This document shows positions 19,206 to 27,369 of a DNA stretch of 41,951 nucleotides, one piece after another. Source of the DNA: Planctomycetales bacterium (GTDB lineage Bacteria; Planctomycetota; Planctomycetia; Pirellulales; Thermoguttaceae); contig SKOZ01000065.1 of NCBI GenBank assembly GCA_007119795.1, positions 1 through 41,951 on the forward strand, in the 5' to 3' direction. The translations under genes were made by a program, and so were the position numbers. Under the pieces are notes generated by a model that worked only from the letters and a program-made list of their open reading frames with translations, did not search any database and was not told where the DNA came from. The first letter of the stretch is position 1; every line of letters begins with the position of its first letter.

Positions 19206-19248
19206 CATCGATGGGTGGGGCGGGCGACGCACCGCCCCACCCACGATG
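19206..19248. terminator. Large hairpin between convergent genes, probable bidirectional terminator
   Basis: A perfect 12-bp GC-rich stem (19212-19223 with 19232-19243, loop of eight bases) extends by five more pairs (CATCG with CGATG) past a single bulged A at 19211. There is no long T run on either side. It lies 15 bp after the HEAT gene stop and 62 bp from the stop of the convergent CobN-like gene. Confidence 0.6.
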
Positions 19249-19309
19249 ATCCACGCCAGCCGGAACATGGTTTCGTGTTTCGCCTCCACGTCGTCTCATA
19301 CAACGCGGG

Positions 19310-22300
19310 CTACGGACTGCGGAGCATCGGCGACCTCCGCCAGCCGAGGCCGGTGAGGATCACCAGTGAGGCGGCGACCACAATCAACCCGGCCAGGATT
19401 GCGGTGGCCACCGTTTGCACCTCGGGGGTCAGGGTCTCGGCAAGGGTCTGTTGCTCTCGAAGCTCCATCCCTTCGACTTCCGGCAGCGGCTGGGCGGAGG
19501 TGAGGGCGGCGGCGAGGGTGGCGTGATAGCTTTCGGCCAGCTCGGGGGCGACCTCGGAGCCGGGGGCCGTGAGGGCTGCCGCGAGGAACTCGTGGAGCCG
19601 GACATTGCCGCAGGTCTCGTAGGAGCAGCCCGCCCCGTGCCGGGCCACCAGTTCGGCGTGCAGCTCGGCGAGCCGCCCGACGACGTCGTCCGAGGCGTTC
19701 CACATCCCCTTGCGGATCGTCTCCAGCATGATCGCCGTCATGTCCTGGAGCGCGGCGGGGTGGACGTCCTCGAAGTAGGCCTGGATGTCCAGCCCGTGCT
19801 TGTCGTCGATGTAGACGTCGAAGGTCTCCTCCCAGAGCGCATCGCCGATGACCGTCGGCTGCATCACGTTCCAGCCGTACATGTTGCGGACGTTCTCGGT
19901 CAAGGCGGCCGCGGCCGAAGGGCCCTCGCGCTGCATGCCGGCGATGAAGCGCGGGTTCCATACCTGGGTGTGGGCCTCCTCGCGGATGGCCGCCGCCGCC
20001 GTGGCGGCCCGGGGGCGGGAGGGATCGCGCAGGTCGCTGAAGTAGCCGGTCGGATCGTTGCCCGTGGTGGAGCGGATCGCCAGGGAGATCCCCCCCATGA
20101 ACTCGTAGACGTGGTCCAGGCTCACCGGGCCCCAGGTGTTCGACGACCGCGGCTGGACCACGATCTCGGCCCCGGCAAGCTGCGTCTGGAAGAGGCCCGG
20201 CTTGGGCGTTCCCCAGGTGGCCCCGTCGCGGTAGACGCCGCTCATGTTCGCCAGGTAGCGATCGGCGATCTCCTCTTCCGTCTCCCAGGTGTCGCCCCGT
20301 TCGACCATCCCCATGATTCCGGTGCCGTAGCTGGCGTTGCCCGCGGCGCCGAAGACCCGCGCCGTGGCCAGCTCGCGGGCCTCGCGCGGCGCATAGCCGT
20401 GCTCCTTCAGGTCCTGTTCCGCCTGGCCCGTATTCTCGCGAACGAAATTGGGGTAGGGCTCCTCCCCCAGCTCGGCCACCATCTGCACCGCCTTGTCGAT
20501 GAGCGTGATCCGCGAGGCGGCCGCGTCGCGGAACTGCCCGGAGGTCTGCACCACCACGTCGATCCGCGCGCGACCGAGCTCCTCGGCGGGGATGACCTCC
20601 ACGTCGTAGACGACCCCCCGGTTGTCGCGCTGGGGGCGAACGCCCAGCAGGTAGAGGATCTCGGCGATGGAGCTGCCGCGGGTGCGGATGAACTCGCCGC
20701 CCCAGAGCGAGAAGGCCACGCGCCGCGGGTACTGTCCGCTGCCGGCCATGTGGTCGGCGAGGATCTGGTCGACCATGGTCATCCCCACGCGCCAGGCCTC
20801 CTCGGTGGGCGTCTGCTCGGCGTTGATCGAGTAGAGGTTCCTGCCCGTGGGAGCCGCCTGGGGGTTGCGGAGCACGTCGCTCCCCGACGAAGGGGCCACG
20901 TAGCCGCCGGTCAGCGCCGTCGCCAGGCCGTCGAGTTCCGCCGTGGGCGAGGCCTCCAGGGCGGCGGCATTCTCTACGGCCGCGTCCAGGAGCGCCGTGA
21001 AGGCTTCGCGGAGGTCGGTGTCGGCATGATCCAGGAGCGCTTCCACCCGTGCCGCCGTCCAGAATGCGTCTGCCTCGTCTGGCTCCTCCAGGTCCGGGGT
21101 ATCACTGTGGCCTTGCTCTGCGGGCACCGTCAGCCGCCCCTCGCGGAGCGCGTCGAGGAGGCCGCGCATGAGCATGCTCCGCTCCTCGGCGACGTCGACC
21201 GCCCCGGCAGCATCCGCCGCGAGCAGGGCCTCGACCGTCTCCCAGCCCCGGGAGCCGAGCATGGCCGCGGCCGTATCGCGGATCTGCTCTTCGCGGTAGT
21301 CGCGGCCGATGACGTGCAGGCCGTCGGGGATGTGGCGGTCCTTGAGCTCGTGGAGGTAGTCGTGCAGGTGGAGGATCTGCGCGTCGTCGAGCAACGTGGT
21401 GGCCAGCGTATCGGCATCGAGCCGAAGGTCGGCGGCCAGGTCGAGATCGCGGACCATGTCGGTGATCGTGCGGCGGAGCTCGTGCTGGATGGGCAGGTCC
21501 TCGATGTATTCGTACTCGTGGATCAGCTCGTGGAGCCGTTCCAGGTCGCCGTAGAGGCCGGCGTCGGTGAAGGGGGGGGTGAGGTGGGAGACGATCACCC
21601 CATAGGAGCGCCGCTTGGCCACCAGGGCCTCGCCCACGTTGTTGATGATGTAGGGGTACACGTGGGGCAGATCGCCGATGAGGACGTCGGGCCAGCAGTC
21701 GCCGCTCAGTGCCGCCGACTTGCCGAAGGTGAACTCCAGCGATCCGTGGGTGCCGAAGTGGACGATGGCGTCGGCGCCGAAGCCCCGCTGCGCCCAGAGG
21801 TAGGCGCCCAGGTAGAAGTGGGGCGGGGCCTCGCCCGTGCCGTGGACGGTGGCCACGTCGTCGCCGCCGATGGCCCCCGCCGTGGGCTGCGGCATGATCA
21901 CCACGTTGCCGAAGCGGATGCGGCTGACCACCAGGAACCGCTCGCCGTCGCGGGCCACGGCCATGTGCTCGCCGGGGATCGGTCCCCAGCGATCGATCAT
22001 CTCCTGCTGCCGCTGCGGGGAGAGGGCCTCCTGGAACCAGCGGGCATACTGCTCGATGGGGATCAGCTCGGGCTGCCCTTCTTCGAGGAACTCCTCGTAG
22101 GCACCGACGGCCCACTGCCCTACGGTGCGGCCCCGCTGCTGGATGAGCTCGTAGAGGGCCTCGGGGCTCTCCGGCAGCGCACCGCCTAAGTCGTACCCCT
22201 CGGCCTTCAGGCGGCGGAGCGTGTGGTACAACGAGGGGGCCACCTCGAGCCCGGCCGCCGCCAGAGCCGAGGCACCCGGGGCCTTGTAGTAGACGATCAC

Positions 22301-23416
22301 CACCCGCTTCTGCTCGTTGGGCATGCGCCGCAGCTTGAGCCAGCGGACCACCCGGTCCACGTACCGCTCGAAGCGCCCGGCGATCGCAGTGCGGACGCGG
22401 AGGCCCTCCTCGTTGGGTTCCATGGCGGAGATCGCCACCGGTTCGATGACCCCGTCGAGCTCCGGCATGGTGATCGACTGGCTCAAGAGGCCGGCCGACA
22501 TCCCCCGCATGTCGTCGAGCCACTCCTCGCGGTCTACCGTCAGGTGCAGGGCGCTCAAGCAGGGAATGCCCATCTCGGCAAGCCGCTGCGGGGCCTCGTT
22601 GTCGTGTGCCAGGCGGCCGTGGGGAAAGACGATGGCCAGATCGGGGCCGACCGCCGCCACCTGCGGCAGCATCTGGCGGCCGAAGATGGGATAGACCCGC
22701 ACGCCCTGCCCCTCCAGGGCCTCGATCAGCGCATCGACCGGACCGCGTTCCAGCCGGTTGGCGGGATCGAGGAAGGAGCCGAAGAGCGCGACCCGCGGGG
22801 CATCGTCCGCCAGGCCGGGGCGGGCCTGGGCGAGAAAGGCCTCGAACTCGTCCAAGGTTGAAAAGACGGCTTCTTCTCCGAGATGGAAGAAGCCTTCCTG
22901 GGGCCGCTCGATCACGGCCGGGACATCGACCTCGCGCCCGGCCAGCTCGCGGGCCAGGTAGTGGAGCAGCCCGCGAAGATTGGCCTCGCCGCGGTGGCGG
23001 AGGTACTCGTCGATCACCTCGCGGTGCTCGGCCTCGAGGTTCTCCTCCTCGCCGGCAACGTCGTTCGTCGCTCCGATCATCACGATCCGCGTCCCCGCGC
23101 GCCGTGCCGCCGCGAAGGCGGCGCGGTCGTCGTCGCCGGGACGGTAGCCCATACTGCGGATGATGACCGCATGGTAGTTGGCCAACGGCGCCTGGCGGAC
23201 GTCGTCGCGCTCGTAGCGATGGACCGTATAGCCCGTGTCGTGCGCCGCCTCGCGCCAGGCGGCCCAGTCGCTGTCGCGGAAGCCGACCACCGCCACCCGC
23301 ACGTTGCGGAGGTACCGGTGACAGGCATAGAGCGCTGCCGTGGTGCACAGCGCCGTCAGTGCCACCGCGGCGAGGAAGAAGACGATTTGCCGCTTCATGG
23401 GAACAGGAAGGGTCAT
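19310..23416 (-). CDS. hmuS: Membrane-anchored CobN-like chelatase, HmuS-type (heme/tetrapyrrole de-metallation)
   Basis: A giant protein of about 1,368 residues of the CobN/BchH large chelatase family. Diagnostic motifs: HFGTHGSLEFTFGK (His557), CWPDVLIGDLPHVYPYIINN, EALVAKRRSYGVIVSHLTPP, VIPAEELGRARIDV and TSGQFRDAAASRITLIDKAV. Unlike soluble CobN, it has an N-terminal membrane segment (QIVFFLAAVALTALCTTAAL) and a C-terminal one (VATAILAGLIVVAASLVILTG), with the chelatase body between. Double anchoring and the adjacent ExbB and DUF2149 genes match HmuS of Bacteroidota hmu heme operons, reported to remove iron from heme. No CobS/CobT or BchD/BchI partner is nearby. I choose ATG 23416; ATG 23398 and a TTG at 23443 are alternatives. 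A cobalt or magnesium role is less likely but not excluded. Confidence 0.85.
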   Translation of the reverse strand: MTLPVPMKRQIVFFLAAVALTALCTTAALYACHRYLRNVRVAVVGFRDSDWAAWREAAHDTGYTVHRYERDDVRQAPLANYHAVIIRSMGYRPGDDDRAAFAAARRAGTRIVMIGATNDVAGEEENLEAEHREVIDEYLRHRGEANLRGLLHYLARELAGREVDVPAVIERPQEGFFHLGEEAVFSTLDEFEAFLAQARPGLADDAPRVALFGSFLDPANRLERGPVDALIEALEGQGVRVYPIFGRQMLPQVAAVGPDLAIVFPHGRLAHDNEAPQRLAEMGIPCLSALHLTVDREEWLDDMRGMSAGLLSQSITMPELDGVIEPVAISAMEPNEEGLRVRTAIAGRFERYVDRVVRWLKLRRMPNEQKRVVIVYYKAPGASALAAAGLEVAPSLYHTLRRLKAEGYDLGGALPESPEALYELIQQRGRTVGQWAVGAYEEFLEEGQPELIPIEQYARWFQEALSPQRQQEMIDRWGPIPGEHMAVARDGERFLVVSRIRFGNVVIMPQPTAGAIGGDDVATVHGTGEAPPHFYLGAYLWAQRGFGADAIVHFGTHGSLEFTFGKSAALSGDCWPDVLIGDLPHVYPYIINNVGEALVAKRRSYGVIVSHLTPPFTDAGLYGDLERLHELIHEYEYIEDLPIQHELRRTITDMVRDLDLAADLRLDADTLATTLLDDAQILHLHDYLHELKDRHIPDGLHVIGRDYREEQIRDTAAAMLGSRGWETVEALLAADAAGAVDVAEERSMLMRGLLDALREGRLTVPAEQGHSDTPDLEEPDEADAFWTAARVEALLDHADTDLREAFTALLDAAVENAAALEASPTAELDGLATALTGGYVAPSSGSDVLRNPQAAPTGRNLYSINAEQTPTEEAWRVGMTMVDQILADHMAGSGQYPRRVAFSLWGGEFIRTRGSSIAEILYLLGVRPQRDNRGVVYDVEVIPAEELGRARIDVVVQTSGQFRDAAASRITLIDKAVQMVAELGEEPYPNFVRENTGQAEQDLKEHGYAPREARELATARVFGAAGNASYGTGIMGMVERGDTWETEEEIADRYLANMSGVYRDGATWGTPKPGLFQTQLAGAEIVVQPRSSNTWGPVSLDHVYEFMGGISLAIRSTTGNDPTGYFSDLRDPSRPRAATAAAAIREEAHTQVWNPRFIAGMQREGPSAAAALTENVRNMYGWNVMQPTVIGDALWEETFDVYIDDKHGLDIQAYFEDVHPAALQDMTAIMLETIRKGMWNASDDVVGRLAELHAELVARHGAGCSYETCGNVRLHEFLAAALTAPGSEVAPELAESYHATLAAALTSAQPLPEVEGMELREQQTLAETLTPEVQTVATAILAGLIVVAASLVILTGLGWRRSPMLRSP

Positions 23417-23477
23417 GGGAGTGCGCCTGGAGCGAGTCACCAAGAGGGGATGAATAAGGAAACTGCCAATCCGGCGG

Positions 23478-23870
23478 CTACGGCTCGGCCGCCGGTGAGG
23501 ATGCCTCCGCCTCGCCGCTCCGCTCGGCGGGGACGTAGACTACGCGGCCGTCGGGGAGGCGGTAGGCCTGGCCGAGGAGCTCGCCCTGGCCGAAGCCGGT
23601 GGCATCGGTGGCCTCGTAGTGGCGGATCTCCTCGCCCTCTTTGATGAGGATCTCCATGTCCGGCTGCCCCGGGTTGGTGATCACGGTGTAGTCCTTCTGC
23701 TGCAGCAGGGCGGGGAGCTTCAGGTAGCTCACCAGGGCCACCAGCAGGGCGACGGCAAAGACCATGGCCACGTCGAAGAGATTGGCCATACCGGCCATGG
23801 GATCGAGGGCCGCGTCGTCGTCGAAGTCGATGGGCGCCAGCCGGCGGCGGCCAAGGAGGGTGGTGCGCAT
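23478..23870 (-). CDS. hmuV: DUF2149 membrane protein, HmuV-type
   Basis: A 130-residue protein with one transmembrane segment (MANLFDVAMVFAVALLVALVSYL, about residues 28-50), preceded by LDPMAG and followed by a periplasmic-looking tail with NPGQPDMEILIKEGEEIRHYEA. These are the hallmarks of DUF2149, which always travels with a MotA/TolQ/ExbB-type channel; topology resembles ExbD/TolR. The ATG at 23870 is chosen because GGAGGT lies eight bases upstream and it starts one base after the stop of the channel gene. An upstream in-frame extension lies inside the channel gene and is rejected. It probably links channel movement to the CobN-like protein encoded next (inference). Confidence 0.85.
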   Translation of the reverse strand: MRTTLLGRRRLAPIDFDDDAALDPMAGMANLFDVAMVFAVALLVALVSYLKLPALLQQKDYTVITNPGQPDMEILIKEGEEIRHYEATDATGFGQGELLGQAYRLPDGRVVYVPAERSGEAEASSPAAEP

Positions 23871-23871
23871 C

Positions 23872-24594
23872 TCAGGAGACCTCCGCTGTGTGGGGACTTG
23901 GGGCACGTGCAGGCACCCCCTCGTCATGATCCGATCCGTTGTGTGCCGAGCGACCGCCGGCGGGCAGTGGCCGGGCCGGAGCAGAGCGACCTTCATTACC
24001 GGCAGTCGCCGCTGCCTGGCGTTCGACGAGGCGGCTGGCGGCAAAGGCGGCCAGGGCGGCGTCGCCGCGGTACCACCGCCGCTTGGTGGCGGCCACGGTG
24101 CCGGCGAGCGTCCCCACCAGCAGGCCCACGACGGTGGTGGCGAAGGCGATGACGAGGTTTTCCGACATCATCTGCAGGTTACCCGCCGCCAGGCCGACCA
24201 GGGCCGGCCCCAGGGGGATCAGCGTTCCCATCAACCCGAGCGCCGGTCCGCGGCGGGCCAGGGCGGCGATCCGCTCCAGCTCGTCGCGCCAGACGATCTC
24301 GGCGTCGCCCGCGAGTTTCTCGACGAGCAGGGCATCGCCGGCGGCCTCGTCGAGCTCGCGGAGCGTCCGCGGCAGCAGCCCCTGCGGCGGCAGCTCGGGC
24401 AGTGCGGCCGCCTTGCGAGTGAGGGCCTGGGCATAATCGGCCAGCGCCGGGGCGATGCGGCCGCGGAGGAGGAACTCGCGGAGCGTCTGCCCCAGGAGCA
24501 GGAGCACCTGGAGCAGGCTCCAGAGCAGCGCCAACATCACCGGGATGAGCAGCGCCGTGGAGATCAGATAGAACGTGTTCGTGAGGAGGTCCAT
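23872..24594 (-). CDS. hmuU: MotA/TolQ/ExbB proton channel family protein, HmuU-type
   Basis: A 240-residue protein with three predicted membrane segments: an N-terminal one (FYLISTALLIPVMLALLWSLLQVLLLL), and two near the C-terminal half (RRGPALGLMGTLIPLGPALVGLA and LVIAFATTVVGLLVGTLAGTVAA) separated from the first by a charged cytoplasmic loop. The GLMGTLIPLGPAL block is the signature of this family, whose members use ion flow through the inner membrane to drive work. A disordered, charged tail follows residue 200. In hmu operons the homologue is HmuU. It is placed between the multi-spanning protein and DUF2149, so a channel pair powering the chelatase is a sound inference; no ExbD or TonB is in the window. 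Confidence 0.88.
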   Translation of the reverse strand: MDLLTNTFYLISTALLIPVMLALLWSLLQVLLLLGQTLREFLLRGRIAPALADYAQALTRKAAALPELPPQGLLPRTLRELDEAAGDALLVEKLAGDAEIVWRDELERIAALARRGPALGLMGTLIPLGPALVGLAAGNLQMMSENLVIAFATTVVGLLVGTLAGTVAATKRRWYRGDAALAAFAASRLVERQAAATAGNEGRSAPARPLPAGGRSAHNGSDHDEGVPARAPSPHTAEVS

Positions 24595-24659
24595 GGGGTG
24601 TTGCTTCCTGTGAATCGTGGTCCGGGAAGTTTACATAGGTCAAATCGCCCCTGGGCCGG

Positions 24660-25394
24660 TCAGGCCACCGCGGGGCCGCGGCGGAACCCCCAGGCGATAA
24701 CGGCTACGATGAGGGCACCGAGGGCGATCCATGCCGGGCCGTGCGCACCACCGACCGGCTCGGCCAGCAGCCGCATCCCCGGCAAGGGGATCGGCAGCAA
24801 GGGGACGAACATACACGAGAGCACCACGGCTCCGGAGAGGAGCAGATGCGCCGCGGCCAGCGGCCGGCGCGGGACGAGCATCGCCAGTGCCGCCGGCAGC
24901 GTGACCGCCGTCGCCGCCAGCAGCCCCACGCTCCAGCCCACCGCTTCCGGCCGTGCGCCCACGGATTCATGCAGCCAGGCCTGCTCCCAGAAGAGCAGGG
25001 CCACCACCAGCGCTGGGGCAGGGAGCGTGTGCACCGCGGCCAGGAGCACCGCCCAGAGCCTCTCGCGGCGCCCTGCCAGCAGCCGCAGGCTGCAGGCCAG
25101 CGCGGCGGCGGCGAGGATCATCTGCACGATGGCCAGCGAGGTGAGCACGTCGTGCCGCGCCAGCGCCAGGCGGAGCTGCTGCGAGGCGCTGGCATCGGCC
25201 AGGGGGTTGAGCAGGAAACCGGCCAGGACCGTCAGGCCGAAGACCAGCGGCAGAAGCGGCCATTGCCGCGACCGGCCCAGCCCCACGATCGCCTGCACCA
25301 CGGCCAAACAGCCCACACCGAAGACGAACATCCCCACAGGATGTCCGGTGGCCGCGGCGAGGAGCGCCTGCCAGCCATGTACCAGGGTCATCAT
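24660..25394 (-). CDS. Multi-spanning membrane protein in the HmuT position
   Basis: A 244-residue strongly hydrophobic protein with roughly six or seven transmembrane segments (for example GMFVFGVGCLAVVQAIVGL, LLPLVFGLTVLAGFLL, VQMILAAAALACSLRLLA, VLLAAVHTLPAPALVVALLFW, VGLLAATAVTLPAALAMLV, LSGAVVLSCMFVPLL and IALGALIVAVIAWGF). No enzymatic motif is seen. AGGA lies about eight bases before the ATG. It starts 22 bp after the pseudopilin gene and ends 65 bp before the channel gene. In Bacteroidota hmuRYSTUV operons a small membrane protein, HmuT, lies at this position, so I suggest a functional equivalent. Sequence homology to HmuT cannot be judged by eye. Confidence 0.7.
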   Translation of the reverse strand: MMTLVHGWQALLAAATGHPVGMFVFGVGCLAVVQAIVGLGRSRQWPLLPLVFGLTVLAGFLLNPLADASASQQLRLALARHDVLTSLAIVQMILAAAALACSLRLLAGRRERLWAVLLAAVHTLPAPALVVALLFWEQAWLHESVGARPEAVGWSVGLLAATAVTLPAALAMLVPRRPLAAAHLLLSGAVVLSCMFVPLLPIPLPGMRLLAEPVGGAHGPAWIALGALIVAVIAWGFRRGPAVA

Positions 25395-25416
25395 AATGGA
25401 AATCCTTGCTCGTCGG

Positions 25417-26583
25417 TCAGAAGTCGCCTGCCGGCTCGCCGCCCGCGCGGGTGGCCAGAGCGCGCCAGACGTCCAGCGCGATGGTCTCGCTGATGAACCG
25501 CACCCTGCCGTCGCCGAAGCCGGCGTTCACGCCGCCAGGGTGATGGCTGCGGGCGCCGTAGTAGCCGATGCCCATGGCATAGATGTCGGGAAAGGCCGCA
25601 TTCGGCGGCAGGTACGTGGTGAAGGTCGTCGTGTGGGCGCGGCCGGCAATCCACGCCGAAGCGCGGTCGCCCCGCAAACGTCCCTGTGCCGCAGCCTGCA
25701 CGGCCATGGCCTCGAGTTCGGCCAGCGACGGATTGAAGACCCCCTGCAACCCCTGGCCGCCGGAGATGGGCCGAAGAAAAGGATTGGCCATCCAGCGCTG
25801 CGCCTCGTTCTTCGACAAGGGGCTGTTCGGCACGCTGCTCCCGCTGACGAGCTGGCCGCCGAGGAGCGTTTCGGAAAGGACGATCGTGTTGCTCGACCCG
25901 TCGATCATGTCGCGGAAGCCGAGCTTCGATCCGTAATAGAACATGCCGTCGGTGGGATAGCGGATGTCGTAGCTGACGCCCTGCCCGGAGCCGGCGCACA
26001 CCATGTAGTTGCCTCCTGCCAACTCGGCATCGTCTCCCCAATAGCCCCGGTAGATCTCGCCCCCCGCGCCGCCGTCGCTGGGGCAGCGGAAGAGCGGCAA
26101 GACGGACCGGGCAGCGTCGACCAGCGCGGGGTTGATGGAAAGCTGGTGGTGCGTCCCCAGTAGGAACGGCTCGCGGAAATCGATCAGGTCCTGCAAGGCG
26201 GCCTGCTCGACGTAGGGCAGGAGCTTCGCCTGCACGGAGTAGCTGTGGTGCGAGGTCTCTCCCAGCCCCGGGAAGGCATTATGGACGCTGTGGTAGTTGT
26301 GCAGCGCCAGGCTGAGCTGGCGGAGGTTGTTCGTGCAGCTCATGCGGCGGGCGGCCTCGCGGGCGGCCTGGACGGCGGGGAGGAGCAGGCCCACGAGGAT
26401 ACCGATGATGGCGATCACCACCAGCAGCTCGACGAGGGTGAAGCCGCCGGAGGCGGCACGGGCGTAGGGCGGATCTCCAGGTCCGCCACCGCTGTTGAGC
26501 TCGACAGGGGTAAAGCCGGCGGAGGCGGTGCGGCGGTTCCGGCGGGCTCCGACCGGCCGGACGGCGGGAAGCGCGATGGTCAT
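25417..26583 (-). CDS. DUF1559 pseudopilin-like protein with a doubled prepilin motif
   Basis: A 388-residue protein of the planctomycete DUF1559 (SBP_bac_10) family. A type IV prepilin leader and helix (GFTLVELLVVIAIIGILVGLLLPAVQAAREAARR, residues 47 onward) precede a beta-rich body that ends with HHPGGVNAGFGDGRVRFI, the family's C-terminal H-X9-DG motif. Unusually, a second near-copy of the cleavage motif, GFTPVEL, lies at residues 23-29, encoded by a 36-bp direct repeat 72 bp away. The ATG at 26583 is chosen because GAGGAG is seven bases upstream; the open frame above it is non-coding in look. Membership in a heme-type operon suggests an envelope-exposed substrate-binding role, which is inference. 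DUF1559 function is generally unknown. Confidence 0.9.
   Translation of the reverse strand: MTIALPAVRPVGARRNRRTASAGFTPVELNSGGGPGDPPYARAASGGFTLVELLVVIAIIGILVGLLLPAVQAAREAARRMSCTNNLRQLSLALHNYHSVHNAFPGLGETSHHSYSVQAKLLPYVEQAALQDLIDFREPFLLGTHHQLSINPALVDAARSVLPLFRCPSDGGAGGEIYRGYWGDDAELAGGNYMVCAGSGQGVSYDIRYPTDGMFYYGSKLGFRDMIDGSSNTIVLSETLLGGQLVSGSSVPNSPLSKNEAQRWMANPFLRPISGGQGLQGVFNPSLAELEAMAVQAAAQGRLRGDRASAWIAGRAHTTTFTTYLPPNAAFPDIYAMGIGYYGARSHHPGGVNAGFGDGRVRFISETIALDVWRALATRAGGEPAGDF
26426..26533. repeat. 36-bp direct repeat duplicating the prepilin motif
   Basis: Copies at 26426-26461 and 26498-26533 match at 30 of 36 positions by hand alignment, offset by exactly 72 bases (24 codons), so the reading frame is kept. 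The copies encode the C-terminal-ASGGFTLVEL and SAGFTPVEL segments of the DUF1559 protein. Confidence 0.8.
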
Positions 26584-26897
26584 GATGGATCTCCTCGAAC
26601 AGCGTGTGGATGTGAGATGGCAGAGAGACACAGCTCGCATTGGGGAGGGCTGCGCCGTCGGCGAGTTCGGCGAGGGGCATTGGCCCCGCCGCGGCAGCGC
26701 AAGTGCGCCGCACCGTGTTCCCATGACGCGGCGGGAGCTCACGATGCCTTGCGCTGCACGCGGACGGGACTGCCTCAACGTTGGACGGAGATCGGCTCAA
26801 CGGGCGCGGATGCTCTGCGCCATGAGAGCGCTGCGCCGCAGCACGACGGCAGCCCTAAGGGGACGAGCGGCTCAGGCGCTCGGCCGGAACGATCGGC
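26584..26897. other. Gap of 314 bases inside the heme-type operon
   Basis: Between the small cysteine-containing protein and the pseudopilin. Open frames here are extensions of the pseudopilin frame with arginine/serine-rich, non-protein-like sequence. I see no convincing promoter, hairpin terminator or RNA gene, so the two genes may or may not share a transcript. Confidence 0.5.
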
Positions 26898-27290
26898 CTA
26901 CGCGGCCGGTGAGGAGGAGAAGCCTTGCGGCGGCCCCCGGGCCGGATGGACCACCAGCGTGGACGCGCACACGACTGCCGGCGGCTCGCCAGGCAGAAAC
27001 GGCACGACGCGGGCTACGGAGCCGCTGTGCCAGGGGGGCGATGCGAGAGAAGGCTTGCCGACCGCCTTGCAGATCGGGCAGCCGTCGCTGGTGGAGGGAT
27101 CGGGCTCGCCCCCGGAACGCTGGCCGGCGGCCGGCGAGGTCTTCTCCTCGCCGATCCGCCCGCACACAGCCCTCGTGCGCACGCAGCCGTCGTCGGGCAG
27201 CAGGGCGTGGAGACCCGTCCCCAATACGGCCAGCAGGCCGTAGGCGACGAGCATAAGCCAGCCGAATGCGCAGCGGATGGGCGGGGGCAT
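26898..27290 (-). CDS. Small membrane protein with CPIC motif (DUF2946-like)
   Basis: A 130-residue protein with one N-terminal membrane segment (FGWLMLVAYGLLAVLGTGLHALL, about residues 9-31), then a cysteine-containing region (DDGCVRTRAVCGR), a low-complexity spacer, and DGCPICKAVGK, followed by hydrophobic VARVVPFLPGEPPAVVCASTLVV. Leader, GLHALL and Cys pairs resemble DUF2946-type proteins, from memory. The ATG at 27290 is chosen because the membrane segment starts just after it; the open frame extends 66 residues upstream with arginine-rich sequence that covers the promoter. Shine-Dalgarno is weak. First gene after the Fur-like operator, so probably part of the iron-regulated set; Cys pairs could hold metal or heme. 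Confidence 0.68.
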   Translation of the reverse strand: MPPPIRCAFGWLMLVAYGLLAVLGTGLHALLPDDGCVRTRAVCGRIGEEKTSPAAGQRSGGEPDPSTSDGCPICKAVGKPSLASPPWHSGSVARVVPFLPGEPPAVVCASTLVVHPARGPPQGFSSSPAA

Positions 27291-27348
27291 AGTGTTCACT
27301 TGCAGGAACCCGCCGCGACCCGGGGCGCAACCGAGCCGAAGCGACCAT

Positions 27349-27369
27349 CGATAACGAGTCTCAATATCG
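27349..27369. promoter_or_regulatory. Fur-like operator (21-bp inverted repeat)
   Basis: An imperfect palindrome with arms CGATAACGAG and CTCAATATCG around a central T; 16 of 20 arm positions pair. The GATAA...GAG-CTC...TATC layout and the reverse reading TTGAGACTCGTTATC resemble Fur boxes of other bacteria. It overlaps the -10 of the predicted promoter for the heme-type operon, the right place for iron-dependent repression. Confidence 0.55.

Noticed and set aside
19415..22189. 924-codon plus-strand open frame inside the chelatase gene
   Set aside because: Low-complexity Gly/Arg/Val composition with no family motifs; the minus strand encodes clear CobN motifs.
19310..23416. Cobaltochelatase CobN for vitamin B12 synthesis
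   Set aside because: Membrane anchors at both ends, ExbB and DUF2149 partners, and no cob genes, CobS or CobT nearby point to an HmuS-type role.
26584..26778. N-terminal extension of the DUF1559 protein
   Set aside because: The 65 extra residues are Arg/Ser/Pro-rich and precede a strong GAGGAG-ATG start with a normal pseudopilin leader.
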